Shown here piece after piece: positions 1 to 9,422 of a DNA stretch of 64,000 nucleotides. Position numbers and translations under genes: made by a program. The stretch comes from Pomphorhynchus laevis (lineage: Eukaryota > Acanthocephala > Palaeacanthocephala > Echinorhynchida > Pomphorhynchidae). The stretch lies in NCBI GenBank assembly GCA_012934845.2, contig WNNJ02003295.1:1-64000 (forward strand), in the 5' to 3' direction. Numbering within the stretch: the stretch's first letter is position 1; the number at the start of each line of letters is the position of its first letter. The notes below the pieces were generated by a model. It did no database searches and was not told the DNA's origin. It saw only the letters and a list, made by a program, of their open reading frames with translations.

Positions 1-130
1 ATAAATATATATATTTATATATAAAAATCATATATATAATTTTTATATATAAAAATTATATATTATATATAATTATTATATATTATATATCGTTATTATA
101 TATATTTATTATATATATTTATTTAATAAA
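1..130. repeat. AT-only low-complexity tract
   Basis: Almost pure A/T with many short TATATA runs. No coding potential. It sits at the left edge of the window, probably inside an intron of the condensin gene that ends at 3044. Confidence 0.85.
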
Positions 131-164
131 TATATAACACTTTTTTATTATAACAAAGTGCTGT

Positions 165-480
165 TTTTTGAAGAAGTGACATCGGCAAACAGATTATGTA
201 CTTCCAAATTCTTATTGTTTATTTCATTTACTAAATCTCCAATCTCTTTACTTAAATTTGACTGATACAATCGGTATACGTTTCAATCGTTTTTAATTTT
301 TTGTTTGGTTTTATCTTGCCTTTGGTGTACGCACAAAGGATATTTGATACCTTTTGATTTGTGATCGATGATTCAACGATCTTTTTGGTATTTTATGTTT
401 TTACTTTGTATTGTCCAACAATTTTCATCGCTGAAGACGATCGTTCTTCCATCGATCGCCAAAGATAATACCCCAGCTTA
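165..480 (-). pseudogene. Broken coding-like stretch, unrecognised
   Basis: On the minus strand three successive segments in different frames read like protein. The first is rich in hydrophobic residues and includes a short IVFSDE-like string, then a lysine-rich part, then a part reading roughly NLSKEIGDLVNEINNKN, followed by a stop. The frame changes at least twice, so it is not an intact gene. The FSDE-like string faintly recalls the catalytic region of Tc1/mariner transposases, but the following sequence does not match what I know of that family. It could be a decayed transposon or a processed host pseudogene inside the condensin intron. Confidence 0.3.
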
Positions 481-1312
481 TCAGAAAATGCTGCGAATGT
501 TTATTGAATTTCAAAGGATTTATTTAATAGTCTTGCAATACGTGTATAGTCGTTCAAGCTTCGATTACTTTTAATTTTGACTATTTTTTTATTACGCTTG
601 ATGACAATTTATTTAAATGAGTAAAGATTGATATTGCTTTAAAATGTCTATCAATTCATTTCAATTACATCATTATATATTTTTTACAAGCTTATAATTG
701 GAAGCTCGATAAAAAAATCCATTTGAATAATCAATAATCCATTTGAATAAATATCATTAAATAATGAAATTATGAATTTTTTATTTAGTTTCATTTAATA
801 ATGAAATTTTTAACCGATAAAATAAGAAGTAATGATTATATCTCTATTATATCTATCGATTTAATGTGGGTATTCAATCGTATATATTATTGTTTACCAG
901 GGGTCCATCAAAATATCTATGTAGTTCTCTATACAAATTAAAATAACGAGTAAGATAGTGTGAATTTTGATGTTATGCAACAGTCACTGCATCATTTTTG
1001 CAAGTAATGCATTTGCTGTTTCAATTAATAAAGAGAAAAATATATTTTATGATATCGTTTATGTCTTCTCAGGATTGGACAAACAAGACCACAATATATT
1101 TTAAAATAAAAGTAAGAGAAAAAACTTTGAAAGTAATTTAGTCACAAAATAAGATTCGTAAATGTAAATCACTGGAATTTTTTTAAACATCCGTTCTAAA
1201 AATCAGACGACCGCCGAGTAAAAAACTCGCTCGTAGTTTGTTTCAACTCATGCCTCAGTTTATGCTTTAATTTCTTTTAATGTTTATATTTTTCTACCAT
1301 TTGTAATTTCAG
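481..1312. other. Non-coding sequence left of the first recognised exon
   Basis: AT-rich sequence with no recognisable gene or repeat. It ends in a pyrimidine-rich acceptor (ttgtaatttcag) directly before the condensin exon, so most of it is probably intron. Confidence 0.5.
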
Positions 1313-3044
1313 GGATCCAAAACAATGGGCTGACATCTCTTACTGCTTATTTGTCATTGTTCAATCAGAACGGACAATGAAGAAGCTTAACGAACTATTT
1401 CCTTTATACGGCGAAAAACTACATGACGATAACGTCTATCGGTACTTCCGTAATCTTATTAATGCTAGAAAAAGATCGGTAGGGTCTAAGCAAGTCAACA
1501 AGGTAAATAAAGCAGTTATACGTATTTTAATTCAATTTGCTTCAAACGTTGCCTTGAAAATGTAATATTCTTTAAAATTCGTCATTAGCAATCATTTTTT
1601 TATCAAAATAGAAGTCTACGTTTGTCCTTCATTATTGGATCACTTCATTTACCCACTTCTGCCTTTCTGTGTGGAAATTAAGTATTTACTACAATTGATA
1701 AAAATACAGTAATTTACAAAGTAACGTACGTGAAGTTCCTGGGAGTAAGATACCACCCATTCGTCACTTTTCAAAATCTGAAGAAAATAAGAAAGAAAAA
1801 GGAAAATTTGGGTTTTGATTGAGTCAATAAAATGTAAGCCTGTGTCTGTTAATACTGGGTACTGAAAGAATTTACAGATACAATCATTTAAGTGGATATG
1901 AAATTGACATTTATTTACGCAAATACGGTCATGCTAGCCGTGAATTAAAGCTCTGACTAATAAAGATCTACTTCTTAAAATTTGGTAGAGTTCAGTTACG
2001 TTGTATTACAGCAGAAGAGTTCACTAAATCAGATTGTCTCATATTTCACGGGTTTAAAGGTTCATATTGAACTTTTCTTTACATCAGCTTGAAAATGTAT
2101 TTAACTTTGTACGAAAAGCAGTGCATCTTGACTTGTTCAAAAAGGTTTGTATTCCGTAGATGGCGATATGGGCTAACATGACATTAAATAAGTGCATCAC
2201 ATCATCTATGAACAATCATGACAGTTGAGACATTCATGCATAGATTCTATAATTTTGAATATTACTTTCGTTATGCGTTTAGAAAAAGACAATTTCGATG
2301 TAAGGATTATTCCCAAGTATTTAAATTCGTTTACAAATTTTATTGAAACATTATTGTATGTCAGAGTATCTTTTTTGCGGCTTATCTTAAGCCAGCTTAT
2401 CTTAAATACGGCTTATCTTAAGCCGTATTTTTGAAAACCGTCGTTGACAACGACGGTTTTTAAAATAGAAAAGTTCGCGTATGTGTTTCATTGTTAACTT
2501 CATCATAATCGCTACAATATTATACAACTTAATTAATTAATATCTTAATTTATAATTATTTATAATTATAAATATTAATTAGTGTACGATTATTCAAATT
2601 TGATTTATAAATTTTGATTTAATTTTATCTATAAAATAACTAAAATTAATCTAATTAATTTTAATTTTTTAATTAAAATTTCGTAACAATCAACTCAGAA
2701 ACATTATTTTTATTTAGCTTGTCGTTGAAGAGTTTAGTGATCTGGTTGAGAAAGTTAGGTCACATGGTCTTGAAGATGCAGAAGGAAATCTCATAAATGC
2801 TAATATGATCTTCATGCAAAAACGTACTCAAAAGACCCAGCGTGGAAATAAGACTACTCGTCTTCCGGCCAATAGAAAGAAAGCGAGACGATCTAAGAGT
2901 TTCTCATCTTCAAGTATAGCATCGGAGAGCAATCGTTACGACAATAGCACAAAGGATTCTTCAGTGTCGAGCATGAGGAAACGACCACCTGGTGGGCGCG
3001 CTGCTTATGTTGACTTATCGACTTCAGATTCGTCCAGCTCTTAA
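1313..3044 (+). CDS. NCAPD2: Condensin complex subunit 1 (CAP-D2), last two exons
   Basis: Two exons, 1313-1502 and 2718-3044, encode the C-terminal end of the HEAT-repeat condensin I subunit CAP-D2, which helps compact mitotic chromosomes. Exon 1313-1502 is preceded by an AG acceptor and followed by AAG|GTAAAT. It reads DPKQWADISYCL, then a KKLNELFPLYGEKL stretch that matches the conserved end of vertebrate NCAPD2 as I remember it (FDCFGDKL...). The second exon starts after tatttag in phase 0, reads VVEEFSDLVEKVRSHGLEDA (compare IIDEFEQKL...RGLDG in human), and then turns into a basic and serine-rich tail ending in SSSS and TAA. The 1.2-kb intron (1503-2717) keeps the frame. Upstream exons lie outside the window. 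Identification is by remembered similarity, not a search. Confidence 0.8.
2380..2465. repeat. Nested short inverted repeats in the NCAPD2 intron
   Basis: Two hairpins lie side by side. One is formed by copies of cttaagc/gcttatctta; the other is aaaaccgtcgttg followed closely by caacgacggtttt, a nearly perfect 13-bp stem. It looks like the terminal palindromes of a small non-autonomous element; no coding capacity. Confidence 0.5.
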
Positions 3045-3260
3045 TATTCATACTATTAAAACAGTTGTATATCTGTATTTTTAAAATATTCCCATGTGTA
3101 GGATTTAAATTTAGCGATTCAAATATATTATTGTTAATAATTTTCCATTATTGTAAAATTATATGTTCTAATCGAAACTAAGTGTGAAAGAAATAACCCT
3201 TTTTCAGATCGTCAACTACCTTTTTTGCCTCTACAATTACATTGACATTCTGTTATTTTA

Positions 3261-3266
3261 AATAAA
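3261..3266 (+). promoter_or_regulatory. Polyadenylation signal AATAAA for NCAPD2
   Basis: The first AATAAA on the coding strand after the NCAPD2 stop, about 217 nt downstream, a plausible 3' UTR length. Confidence 0.45.
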
Positions 3267-3611
3267 CTGTAAGAACAGGATATAAGAAATAGTAATTTTA
3301 TCGATGTCGACATCAGTCGAATAAACGTTTTCCATGTCTATTAAAATATCAGAAAATAAATTAAATTATTACTAAATTTTATTTAATGGCATTAAAATAT
3401 CAATGGCATATGTTTAAGAGATATGGATATTTAATAAAATTTTAGATGTCAAACTAATTTCATCCAATAAAATTTAAACTACAAAAACAATGTTTAAATG
3501 AAGTCAATTAAAATTTTCAAACGAAGATGCCATTCGATTATCAAAAATTCAATGTTTCATTCCTACAGTCCTTTTTAGCAAAAAGGACTGTTGCAAAAAG
3601 GACAAAACAAA

Positions 3612-3732
3612 CAGCGATGTTTGTTTTGTTTCCATTACTGATGATGCTAGCACCAGCAAGCAAAATTCAAAATTTAATTAGTGTTTTATTGATCCTGCAT
3701 CAAAATTCTAAAATTCCGGTTTAAATAAATGA
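3612..3732 (+). repeat. Short repeat with hammerhead-type motif (family N, copy 1)
   Basis: The sequence gatgtttgttttgtttcc, then ctgatga at 3638-3644, an imperfect GCT/AGC hairpin, an A-rich segment and finally ttttattgatcctgc. The same string of elements, inverted, occurs at 4918-5035, and the 3' part alone recurs at 4520-4565 and 31930-31970. The CTGATGA plus hairpin order is that of a canonical hammerhead, although the GAAA box is degraded here. Confidence 0.55.
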
Positions 3733-3734
3733 CA

Positions 3735-4517
3735 TTTTAGTATTTAAGCTTAAAAAATGGCGAATTTACTGAATTTATAAAAATAAATTCATATGGTGTG
3801 CATTCTTTAAAGTATTAGATGGCGTTAAAGTACTTGACAAAAAATAAATAGGTCAAGTTCATTGAACATTCTTTGGTGAACAAAATTGATGTGTCCTACA
3901 ATTAAACTGTTCAATTTGTATTTCTATAATGTACTACGATTAAAACAGTTTCGATCGACAAGAGAAATAAGAAGGCACAAATTCTAGAAAACTTGCTAAA
4001 CGAGCAGATGTCATTATGATCGGTATTTATTAATTTATGTATTTATTATTGATTATAATAAATGATAAAATTTACTAATTAGATAATTTATTAATTTAGT
4101 TATAATTTATTATATACTTCTTCCATCATGTTCTTATAGTTTAATCTACAATAACGTTTTCAAATCTACTTTGTTGAAAATCATCTAAGTTCAAAAGATG
4201 ATCACATCAAAAGTAACGAATATCGTAATTAAAACAAAAAAATGTAATTTATTTGTTATAAATATTTTAAATATTACAATATTATAAATATTGTATTATC
4301 ATATACGTGTTAGTTTGCGTTAGAAAGTTCAAAAGAAAAGTTTATTTTAGTTCAATTTAATATACTTTACATTACATATTTAACATTTTATATTACAAAA
4401 TTTTCTACTAGCACACAACTGTTATAAGATACGTCCTATCAATACGACATAGAAATGCAGTAAATTTCATGAAAATTAAAATCTGTCTAATATATACTAG
4501 TGAGATATAAAAATAAA
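3735..4517. other. AT-rich intergenic sequence
   Basis: No open frame of note, no recognisable repeat apart from short A/T runs. Same for 4570-4915 and 5040-5215. Confidence 0.5.
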
Positions 4518-4519
4518 AT

Positions 4520-4565
4520 AATATTTTATTGATCCTCCTTCAGAATTCTAAAATTCCAGTTTATA
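4520..4565 (+). repeat. Family N 3' fragment
   Basis: A partial copy holding ttttattgatcctcc followed by agaattctaaaattcc, almost identical to 3685-3722. The rest of the unit is absent. Confidence 0.5.
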
Positions 4566-4917
4566 TTATATAAGTTATTATATACGTTATTATACTTCAC
4601 AAGTGATGGAAACTTTCTGGTCGCAATAGAGGAAAATAACTTTTAAATAATAAATAATTAATCATTTTTGTAGCAACAGGTGTTGATATTAAATATTAAT
4701 ACTAATATTTAATGTTAAGTTTAGAATTTCAGTTTTTAATTTTGTTCAAAATTAAAAACTGAACTTTATTCTATCACGAATTCGTGACATCTCAATTAAT
4801 ATAGGTTTCTCATTTTTATGTTATAAAGTTATTTATATATAATTAAATATAAATAATATAATGTATTATTTAATGTAATTGTTCTTTAATCTTTTTATTT
4901 TTCAAAATATTACAACA

Positions 4918-5035
4918 AATTTGGAATTTTTAAGTAACATGTTTTAAAGCCGGATCAATAAAATACTATATATTTTTTAATTTCGCTAGCTACTGCTAGC
5001 ATTATCGGAAACAAACAAAACATCAATGGATGCTC
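4918..5035 (-). repeat. Short repeat with hammerhead-type motif (family N, copy 2, inverted)
   Basis: On the minus strand: gatgttttgtttgtttcc, CCGATAA (a decayed CUGAUGA), a GCTAG...CTAGC hairpin at 4985-5001 and then GAAA at 4981-4984, followed by ttttattgatccgg. Together with copy 1 this gives a consensus canonical hammerhead strand order (CUGAUGA, helix II, GAAA). Association with Penelope-like ends is inferred from known families. Confidence 0.55.
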
Positions 5036-5217
5036 TAATCTTAAGTAAATACTGAAAATATATTTATATTCTATATAATTATGTAATATTATCGAATATT
5101 GTATATTAATTGTATATAATTGCATATCAAAAATGTTTTTAATAAGTTTTTAATAAAGTTTTAAAGTTTTTTTTATTTCAAATAAAGTTAAAGTTTAATT
5201 ATAAGGTTGTAAAGTAA

Positions 5218-5534
5218 TTACATGAAAAATAATTACTTAAACTTTATTAGTAATAAAGTTCAAACGAAGTTGTAAAGCATTTTGCAAGTATGCTTTGTGA
5301 GTTAAAATCCAAACTAATAGTTTTAATCATTACTAGAGTGTATGAGTATTCTTTTCTAGACCGAACTTTGTTTAAGCTTCTAGAGCTTTACATGAAAAAT
5401 AATTACTTAAACTTTATTAGTAATAAAGTTCAAACGAAGTTGTAAAGCATTTTGCAAGTATGCTTTGTGAGTTAAAATCCAAACTAATAGTTTTAAGAGT
5501 GTTTGAGTATTCTTTTCTAGACCGAACTTAGTTT
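5218..5534. repeat. Tandem duplication, period 170 bp
   Basis: About 145 bp beginning tacatgaaaaataattact at 5219 is repeated nearly identically from 5389. Both copies end in ttcttttctagaccgaact. The second lacks a few bases after the gttttaa string. A recent local duplication just downstream of ROMO1. Confidence 0.85.
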
Positions 5535-5727
5535 AAGAGTTTCCTCAAGTATTCATCAGTATCCGACACAATTGTCAAATATGTGCATGAATGATTAAAG
5601 TTAATAGAGAGAGAGCAAAAAATGTAAAATGTGACTTTGAGTTTAATCTTCAAAGGACCAATTAATGCTTTGCATAACAACTGCTTAATTGGAATGCAAT
5701 ATTTTTTGAAAAGAACTCATTTACATT

Positions 5728-6067
5728 TTAGCAACGAATAGCGCTGCCAACAGCCATAAACGTTCCAAATGATCCTCCGAAAGATATAACTGTTTTGGAA
5801 ACCTGCCCGAGCAACTCTCTTCCTCGTAATCCACTCCTATACACAAAAAAGTGTAAATTTTGAGTAAACGATTGAGAAAATAAAGGAAACATTATAATTT
5901 AAAAAATATTCATTTTGAATACAAAAAATATTGAACCTGAAACATGATATTCCACCAATTACCACGCCGGCCGTCATTCCTATTGTAAATCCCATACCAA
6001 ATCCCATTTTAACACGTTGAAAACACGATACGCTCGTTGTTTTTTGACCACTAGTCATAAGAGGCAT
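5728..6067 (-). CDS. ROMO1: Reactive oxygen species modulator 1 (mitochondrial inner-membrane protein)
   Basis: Exon 1 is 6067-5937 and exon 2 is 5836-5728, giving 79 residues plus stop, exactly the length of human ROMO1. The protein reads [18 protein letters not shown], then a glycine-zipper membrane segment ([16 protein letters not shown]), then [11 protein letters not shown], a second membrane segment and a terminal AIRC. ROMO1 is a small inner-mitochondrial-membrane protein linked to TIM23 import, cristae structure and ROS production. The 100-bp intron has a GT donor at TTTCAG|GTTCAA and an acceptor TGTATAG|GAG, and splits an arginine codon. All expected parts are present, with no sign of damage. 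Confidence 0.95.
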
Positions 6068-6172
6068 TTCAAAATCTGAAATCGAAAATAGAACATTTGT
6101 TTCTATTTAGGAAAAACTTAAATTCTCTTAGAAAAGTTTTAAATGCAACATCCGTTGTCTATAAGACTTACT

Positions 6173-6194
6173 GTGTTGCGACAACACGCAACAC
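6173..6194. promoter_or_regulatory. Inverted repeat upstream of ROMO1
   Basis: gtgttgcg and cgcaacac flank a six-base spacer, about 105 bp upstream of the ROMO1 start. This could be a dyad binding site in its promoter or 5' UTR, or chance. No factor is assigned. Confidence 0.3.
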
Positions 6195-6499
6195 ATCAGT
6201 TTATGCCTCTACCGCATTTTGATTATTGCCGAGTCATAGTTGATTTAAAGTGCAAGAATTAAAGCGGTCTTTTGGATTGAAGATCTTAACCGCATATTTA
6301 TTTGTTCAATTTAGTTAATTTTTAAATAATAGATCTAAAATTATTCAAGTATTTCGTTTACAAAAGCTTTAATAACAAGTCTAACTTGTTCTGTTCTAAG
6401 CGTAGGAATTAAATATTGAATATTTGAAATGCTTGAGAAAGAATCAAATGCAAAAGAACTGAACATATTTTATAAATATAAATTATATTATATATTATA

Positions 6500-7058
6500 A
6501 CATACAAGACAAAGCCTATATGGCTGTTCAGTCTGCTCACGAAAAAATAAAATAAAAATTAAACAAAATGTAGAATTGATAGAGTTAAGAAAATCAGGGA
6601 TACGATAGCTTCTCCATATTATCGATCTGTTCCAGACATATTCGCAATCGCTTCTTAAATAAAGTCAGCGTTGTGGAGGCAACAACGTATTCAGGAAGAC
6701 TATTCCACACGTTAACTACACGTCTTGACAATCTTGTGACAGGCGATAGTTTCCCAGTATGCTGTTTAAAAATTGTCATCGAATGATGTCGCCTGGATCT
6801 ATTATTACGACACACCATAATATTTCGAGGATATCCATCAAATTTGTGCAATAATTTCCACGTTGCAACCAAGTCGATAAACATTAACCTCACCTTCATG
6901 TCAAATATGCCAATCACTTTAAGTCTCTCACGATAAGGTAAATACTTACAGTCTGGACATAAACGGGTAATACGGCGAAGAACTCCATCGACAGCATTCA
7001 GTTCAGTCCGTGTACATGGGAAGCAAGATGGAGAGCAATACTCAAGTATTGGTCTCAA
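6500..7058 (-). mobile_element. CR1-like LINE, C-terminal end of ORF2
   Basis: A 154-residue open stretch (6594-7058) starts RPILEYCSPSCFPCTRTEL and continues with the CR1/Jockey-type pattern after the RT domain: a leucine-rich RRITRL segment, YRERLKVIG, a VWNSLPEYVV motif near the end and a basic helix. Only this 3' part is present. The left side (6500-6593) looks like its 3' UTR. The same domain in related elements is seen at 29409-29675, 37429-37653 and 49909-50316. Confidence 0.75.
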
Positions 7059-7079
7059 TAATGGTATAAAAAGGAATTT

Positions 7080-7985
7080 TTAAACATAAATAATTAATTC
7101 ACACTATATGAAACGGTTATATTGAATTTATATAAATGCGGTTAATATTTATATCAATTAAAAAAAAACTACAACGAACATATTATTTTCTCGAAACCAA
7201 AAAGATATTCATTTTATTATTAAAATGTCATATATTCGGTTATTTCCTGTAAACGGCATTAGGGATATAAAACAAACGAAACATTTACAGAAAAATGGGA
7301 TATTCTCATAATTTAACATGGTCAATGTGAAAATAATCATTTAATGGCCAAGGCAATTTTGGCAGCATCACAAAAGATCTTTAGGGTTCTTTTTATTATG
7401 GTATTCATTTTGATTATATAATAACATGTGATCGAAATTAATTTTAATTAAATGATAAAATCGTGAAAAAATTAAATGATAATCGATAAATCTTATTTTA
7501 ATAATTATTCTTTATAATAATTGTTCCTCCGGGTCTGGCAAGAAATGATTGCGTACATAATTCACGCGAAAACACGTGAACATGTTTTCGGGAATTTTCG
7601 ATTCACAAAAACATTATTTTAGCGGATCCAAGAATAGCTAACTTTACTATAAAAAGGCTATATTTCAGTTACTACTGTCAACATATATATATAATATATA
7701 CAACATATAATTTAATATAATTTATATTACAATTGAAAGATAAGATTATTTTTAGATTGCCATTGAAAATGACTAATCGAAATTTACAGTCGAAATATCA
7801 AATTTCGACTGGGAATTAAATTAAGTATCTTATATTCTCGGGAATGGTAAACAGTCAATTAGTTTCATTTGGCCGAAATCAATTCTACACGATATTCATT
7901 ATGATGTAGACAGTAGTAACCGAAATATAACCTTATATAATATATATTATATAATATATATTATATATAACATATTATATATAAG
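7080..7985. other. AT-rich intergenic sequence with two inverted Penelope-end remnants
   Basis: At 7658-7682 (-) and 7901-7932 (+) the string gacagtagtaac(c/t)gaaatata occurs in opposite orientations. It resembles the 31745-31783 motif (TTGATGA, hairpin, GAAATATAG), so these are probably decayed hammerhead-bearing ends of one Penelope-like family flanking 250 bp of sequence. No coding frame. Confidence 0.4.
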
Positions 7986-7989
7986 AAGA

Positions 7990-8015
7990 CTGAATAAGAG
8001 CAATTGCTCGAAACG
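7990..8015 (+). ncRNA. Degraded canonical hammerhead motif
   Basis: CTGAATA (from CUGANGA), a perfect GAGC-AATT-GCTC hairpin, then GAAACG, on the plus strand immediately left of the 370-bp satellite. This is the order strand A, helix II, strand B of a normal hammerhead. The GA of the core is altered, so it is probably inactive. Confidence 0.4.
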
Positions 8016-8194
8016 TTTAAAAATATAAAAGCTCATCTTTCGTTGGATCCTAAATGGATACGGCAGGTATAATAGTAATGCACGAATGTGCTGAGTAGAC
8101 AACGGTCCAGGATTTCTTACGAAATACGGCATTTACTAAATGGCCTTGCTCGATAGACTGGACTTCGATTCACGACTTTCAGTCACCGTGTCAC

Positions 8195-8265
8195 TTCTAG
8201 ACGACCAATGAGTACCCGCAATACTCATCAGTAGAATGAAGTACTCACTGGTCGTTTCAGTTGCC
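8195..8265 (-). ncRNA. Hammerhead core with strand A inside the helix-III loop (satellite copy 1)
   Basis: Read on the minus strand: II' (8265-8259), GAA (8258-8256), helix III 5' side ACGACCA (8255-8249), extra helix TGAGTAC (8247-8241), I' TTCTA (8236-8232), CUGAUGA (8231-8225), II (8224-8216), extra helix GTACTCA (8215-8209), III' TGGTCGT (8207-8201), C (8200), I TAGAA (8199-8195). Helices I (5 bp), III (7 bp) and the extra helix (7 bp) are perfect, and the cleavage triplet would be GUC. Helix II has two changes relative to copy 2. Strand order is B-A-C instead of the usual cyclic A-B-C. Confidence 0.6.
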
Positions 8266-8557
8266 TTTGTGGCATTATGAATAAAGGCGTTTCCGACACT
8301 TTGCTTAATTGTCTGAGGCTCACGCTCTTAACCAGATCGAATTGCTGTGCGGACCATCCTTAAACACTAGGCAGAGGTTGTTGCTGAATTGTCGCTGCAC
8401 TCGTTGGATCCTAAATAAATACGGCAGGTATAATAGTAATGCACGAATGTGCTGAGTAGACAACGGTCCAGGATTTCTTACGAAATACGGCATTTATACT
8501 AAATGGTGTTGCTTGATAGACTGGACTTCAAATCACGACTTTCAGTCATCATGTCAC

Positions 8558-8645
8558 TTCTAGACGACCACTTCAGCATCGAAATGATGAGTACTCGGCA
8601 ACACTCATCAGTAGAATGAGGTACACACTGGTTGTTTCGGTTGCC
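8558..8645 (-). ncRNA. Hammerhead core with strand A inside the helix-III loop (satellite copy 2)
   Basis: Same layout as copy 1. Here helix II is perfect: GGCAACC (8645-8639) before GAA, against G-(U)-GUUGCC (8604-8597) after CUGAUGA (8611-8605), seven pairs with one bulged U. Helix I (TTCTA/TAGAA) is perfect and the GUC triplet is kept. Helix III has one A-C mismatch, and the extra helix is partly lost. The two copies therefore complement each other: each keeps intact what the other lost. Confidence 0.6.
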
Positions 8646-8990
8646 TGTGCGACATTGTGAATAAAGGCGTTTCCGACACTTTGCTTAATTGTCTGAGGCT
8701 TTCACTCTTAACCAGATCGAATTGCTGTGCGGACCATCCTTAAACACTAGGCAGAGGTTGTTGCTGAATTGTCACTGCACTCGTTGGATCCTAAATGGAT
8801 ACGGCAGGTATAATAGTAATGCATGAATGTGCTGAGTAGACAACGGTCCAGGATTTCTTACGAAATACGGCATTTATAATGGTGTTGCTTGATAGACTGG
8901 ACTTCAGATCAAGAAATAGAACCGAATTATTATCGCAATATTCAAAGTCGCTACGAATGCCCAGTCATCCTATGTGTGACGACAAACTTC

Positions 8991-9039
8991 AACAACGGTA
9001 TACGCGTTTTGCTCTAACGGAGCTCATCAGTACCGTGAC
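8991..9039 (-). ncRNA. Canonical (type I) hammerhead-like motif
   Basis: Minus strand: CACGGTA, CTGATGA (9030-9024), GCTC-CGTTA-GAGC hairpin (9023-9011), AAAA in place of GAAA (9010-9007), CGCGTA, TACCGTTG. The helix I strands CGGTA and TACCG pair, and helix II has 4 bp. Very short helix III is typical of hammerheads in Penelope-like elements. The G12 to A change would be expected to cripple it. Confidence 0.55.
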
Positions 9040-9079
9040 TTTAATAATCATCCATAGGCACCTTAACACACGCTTAAAC

Positions 9080-9153
<74 letters not shown>

Positions 9154-9255
9154 TACGGAGGCATAACCACCAGGCAGCATTCTATATATCTTCATCAGAC
9201 CAAGATATAGAACCAAATTATTCTAGCAATATTCAAAGTCGCTACGTACGCTCTT

Positions 9256-9307
9256 ACGGAGCTCATCAGTACCGTGACAACGGCAGACGCGTTTCGCGTC
9301 TGCCGTT
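9256..9307 (-). ncRNA. Rearranged hammerhead fragment with perfect inverted repeat
   Basis: Minus strand: GAAACGCGTC, TGCCGTTGTCACGGTA, CTGATGA, then the GCTCCGTAAGAGC hairpin. All core pieces of the 9.0-kb motif are intact here, but the GAAAC box lies 5' of CTGATGA, as in the junction between two tandem monomers. The 13-bp arms aacggcagacgcg and cgcgtctgccgtt (9279-9291, 9295-9307) form a perfect inverted repeat around three bases. Confidence 0.5.
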
Positions 9308-9422
9308 ATGGACATATTATTATTATTATTATTATTAAATACAACAGCAGCAAAAGAGCGTAGAGCTCGTACAGGCTGGGTACAGGGTTAAAAAAATATA
9401 TATCAATGAAAATCCGATTGTT

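Larger units (their letters stand above)
8038..8912. repeat. Tandem satellite, unit about 360-380 bp, 2.3 copies
   Basis: Units start at tcgttggatcctaaat near 8039, 8401 and 8781. The third stops at about 8912. Copies share cggtccaggatttcttacg, the gactttcagtca block and a 3' block ending gaattgtc(g/a)ctgcac. Copy 2 carries a 14-bp insertion near 8571-8584. Each full unit contains the rearranged hammerhead core described separately on the minus strand. The arrangement resembles the tandem pseudo-LTR of a Penelope-like element, but no coding region adjoins it. Confidence 0.8.
8915..9312. repeat. Repeat shared with 42.05-42.4 kb, carrying canonical hammerhead motifs and a (TA)n tract
   Basis: Two imperfect copies of a unit (agaaccgaattatt..caatattcaaagtcgctacg) flank a pure (TA)n microsatellite at about 9080-9151. 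The unit includes ccataggcaccttaacacacgctt and tgtgtgacgac, both found again at 42.05-42.3 kb. Long tyrosine/isoleucine frames here are products of the TA tract. Confidence 0.75.

Noticed and set aside
368-574. 68-residue plus-strand ORF with a hydrophobic start
   Set aside because: Opposite to a coding-like minus-strand stretch, without family similarity or splice context.
2225-2434. 69-residue ORF in the NCAPD2 intron
   Set aside because: Lies within the intron and ends in the inverted repeats. No similarity.
8195-8265. Reading the satellite core as an ordinary type I, II or III hammerhead
   Set aside because: The three standard types are circular permutations of the order A-B-C. Here the order is B-A-C in all copies, so no standard type fits within one unit; it could fit only across tandem units.
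8879-9216. Two ORFs with long tyrosine-isoleucine runs on opposite strands
   Set aside because: They are translations of the (TA)n microsatellite and have no support as genes.
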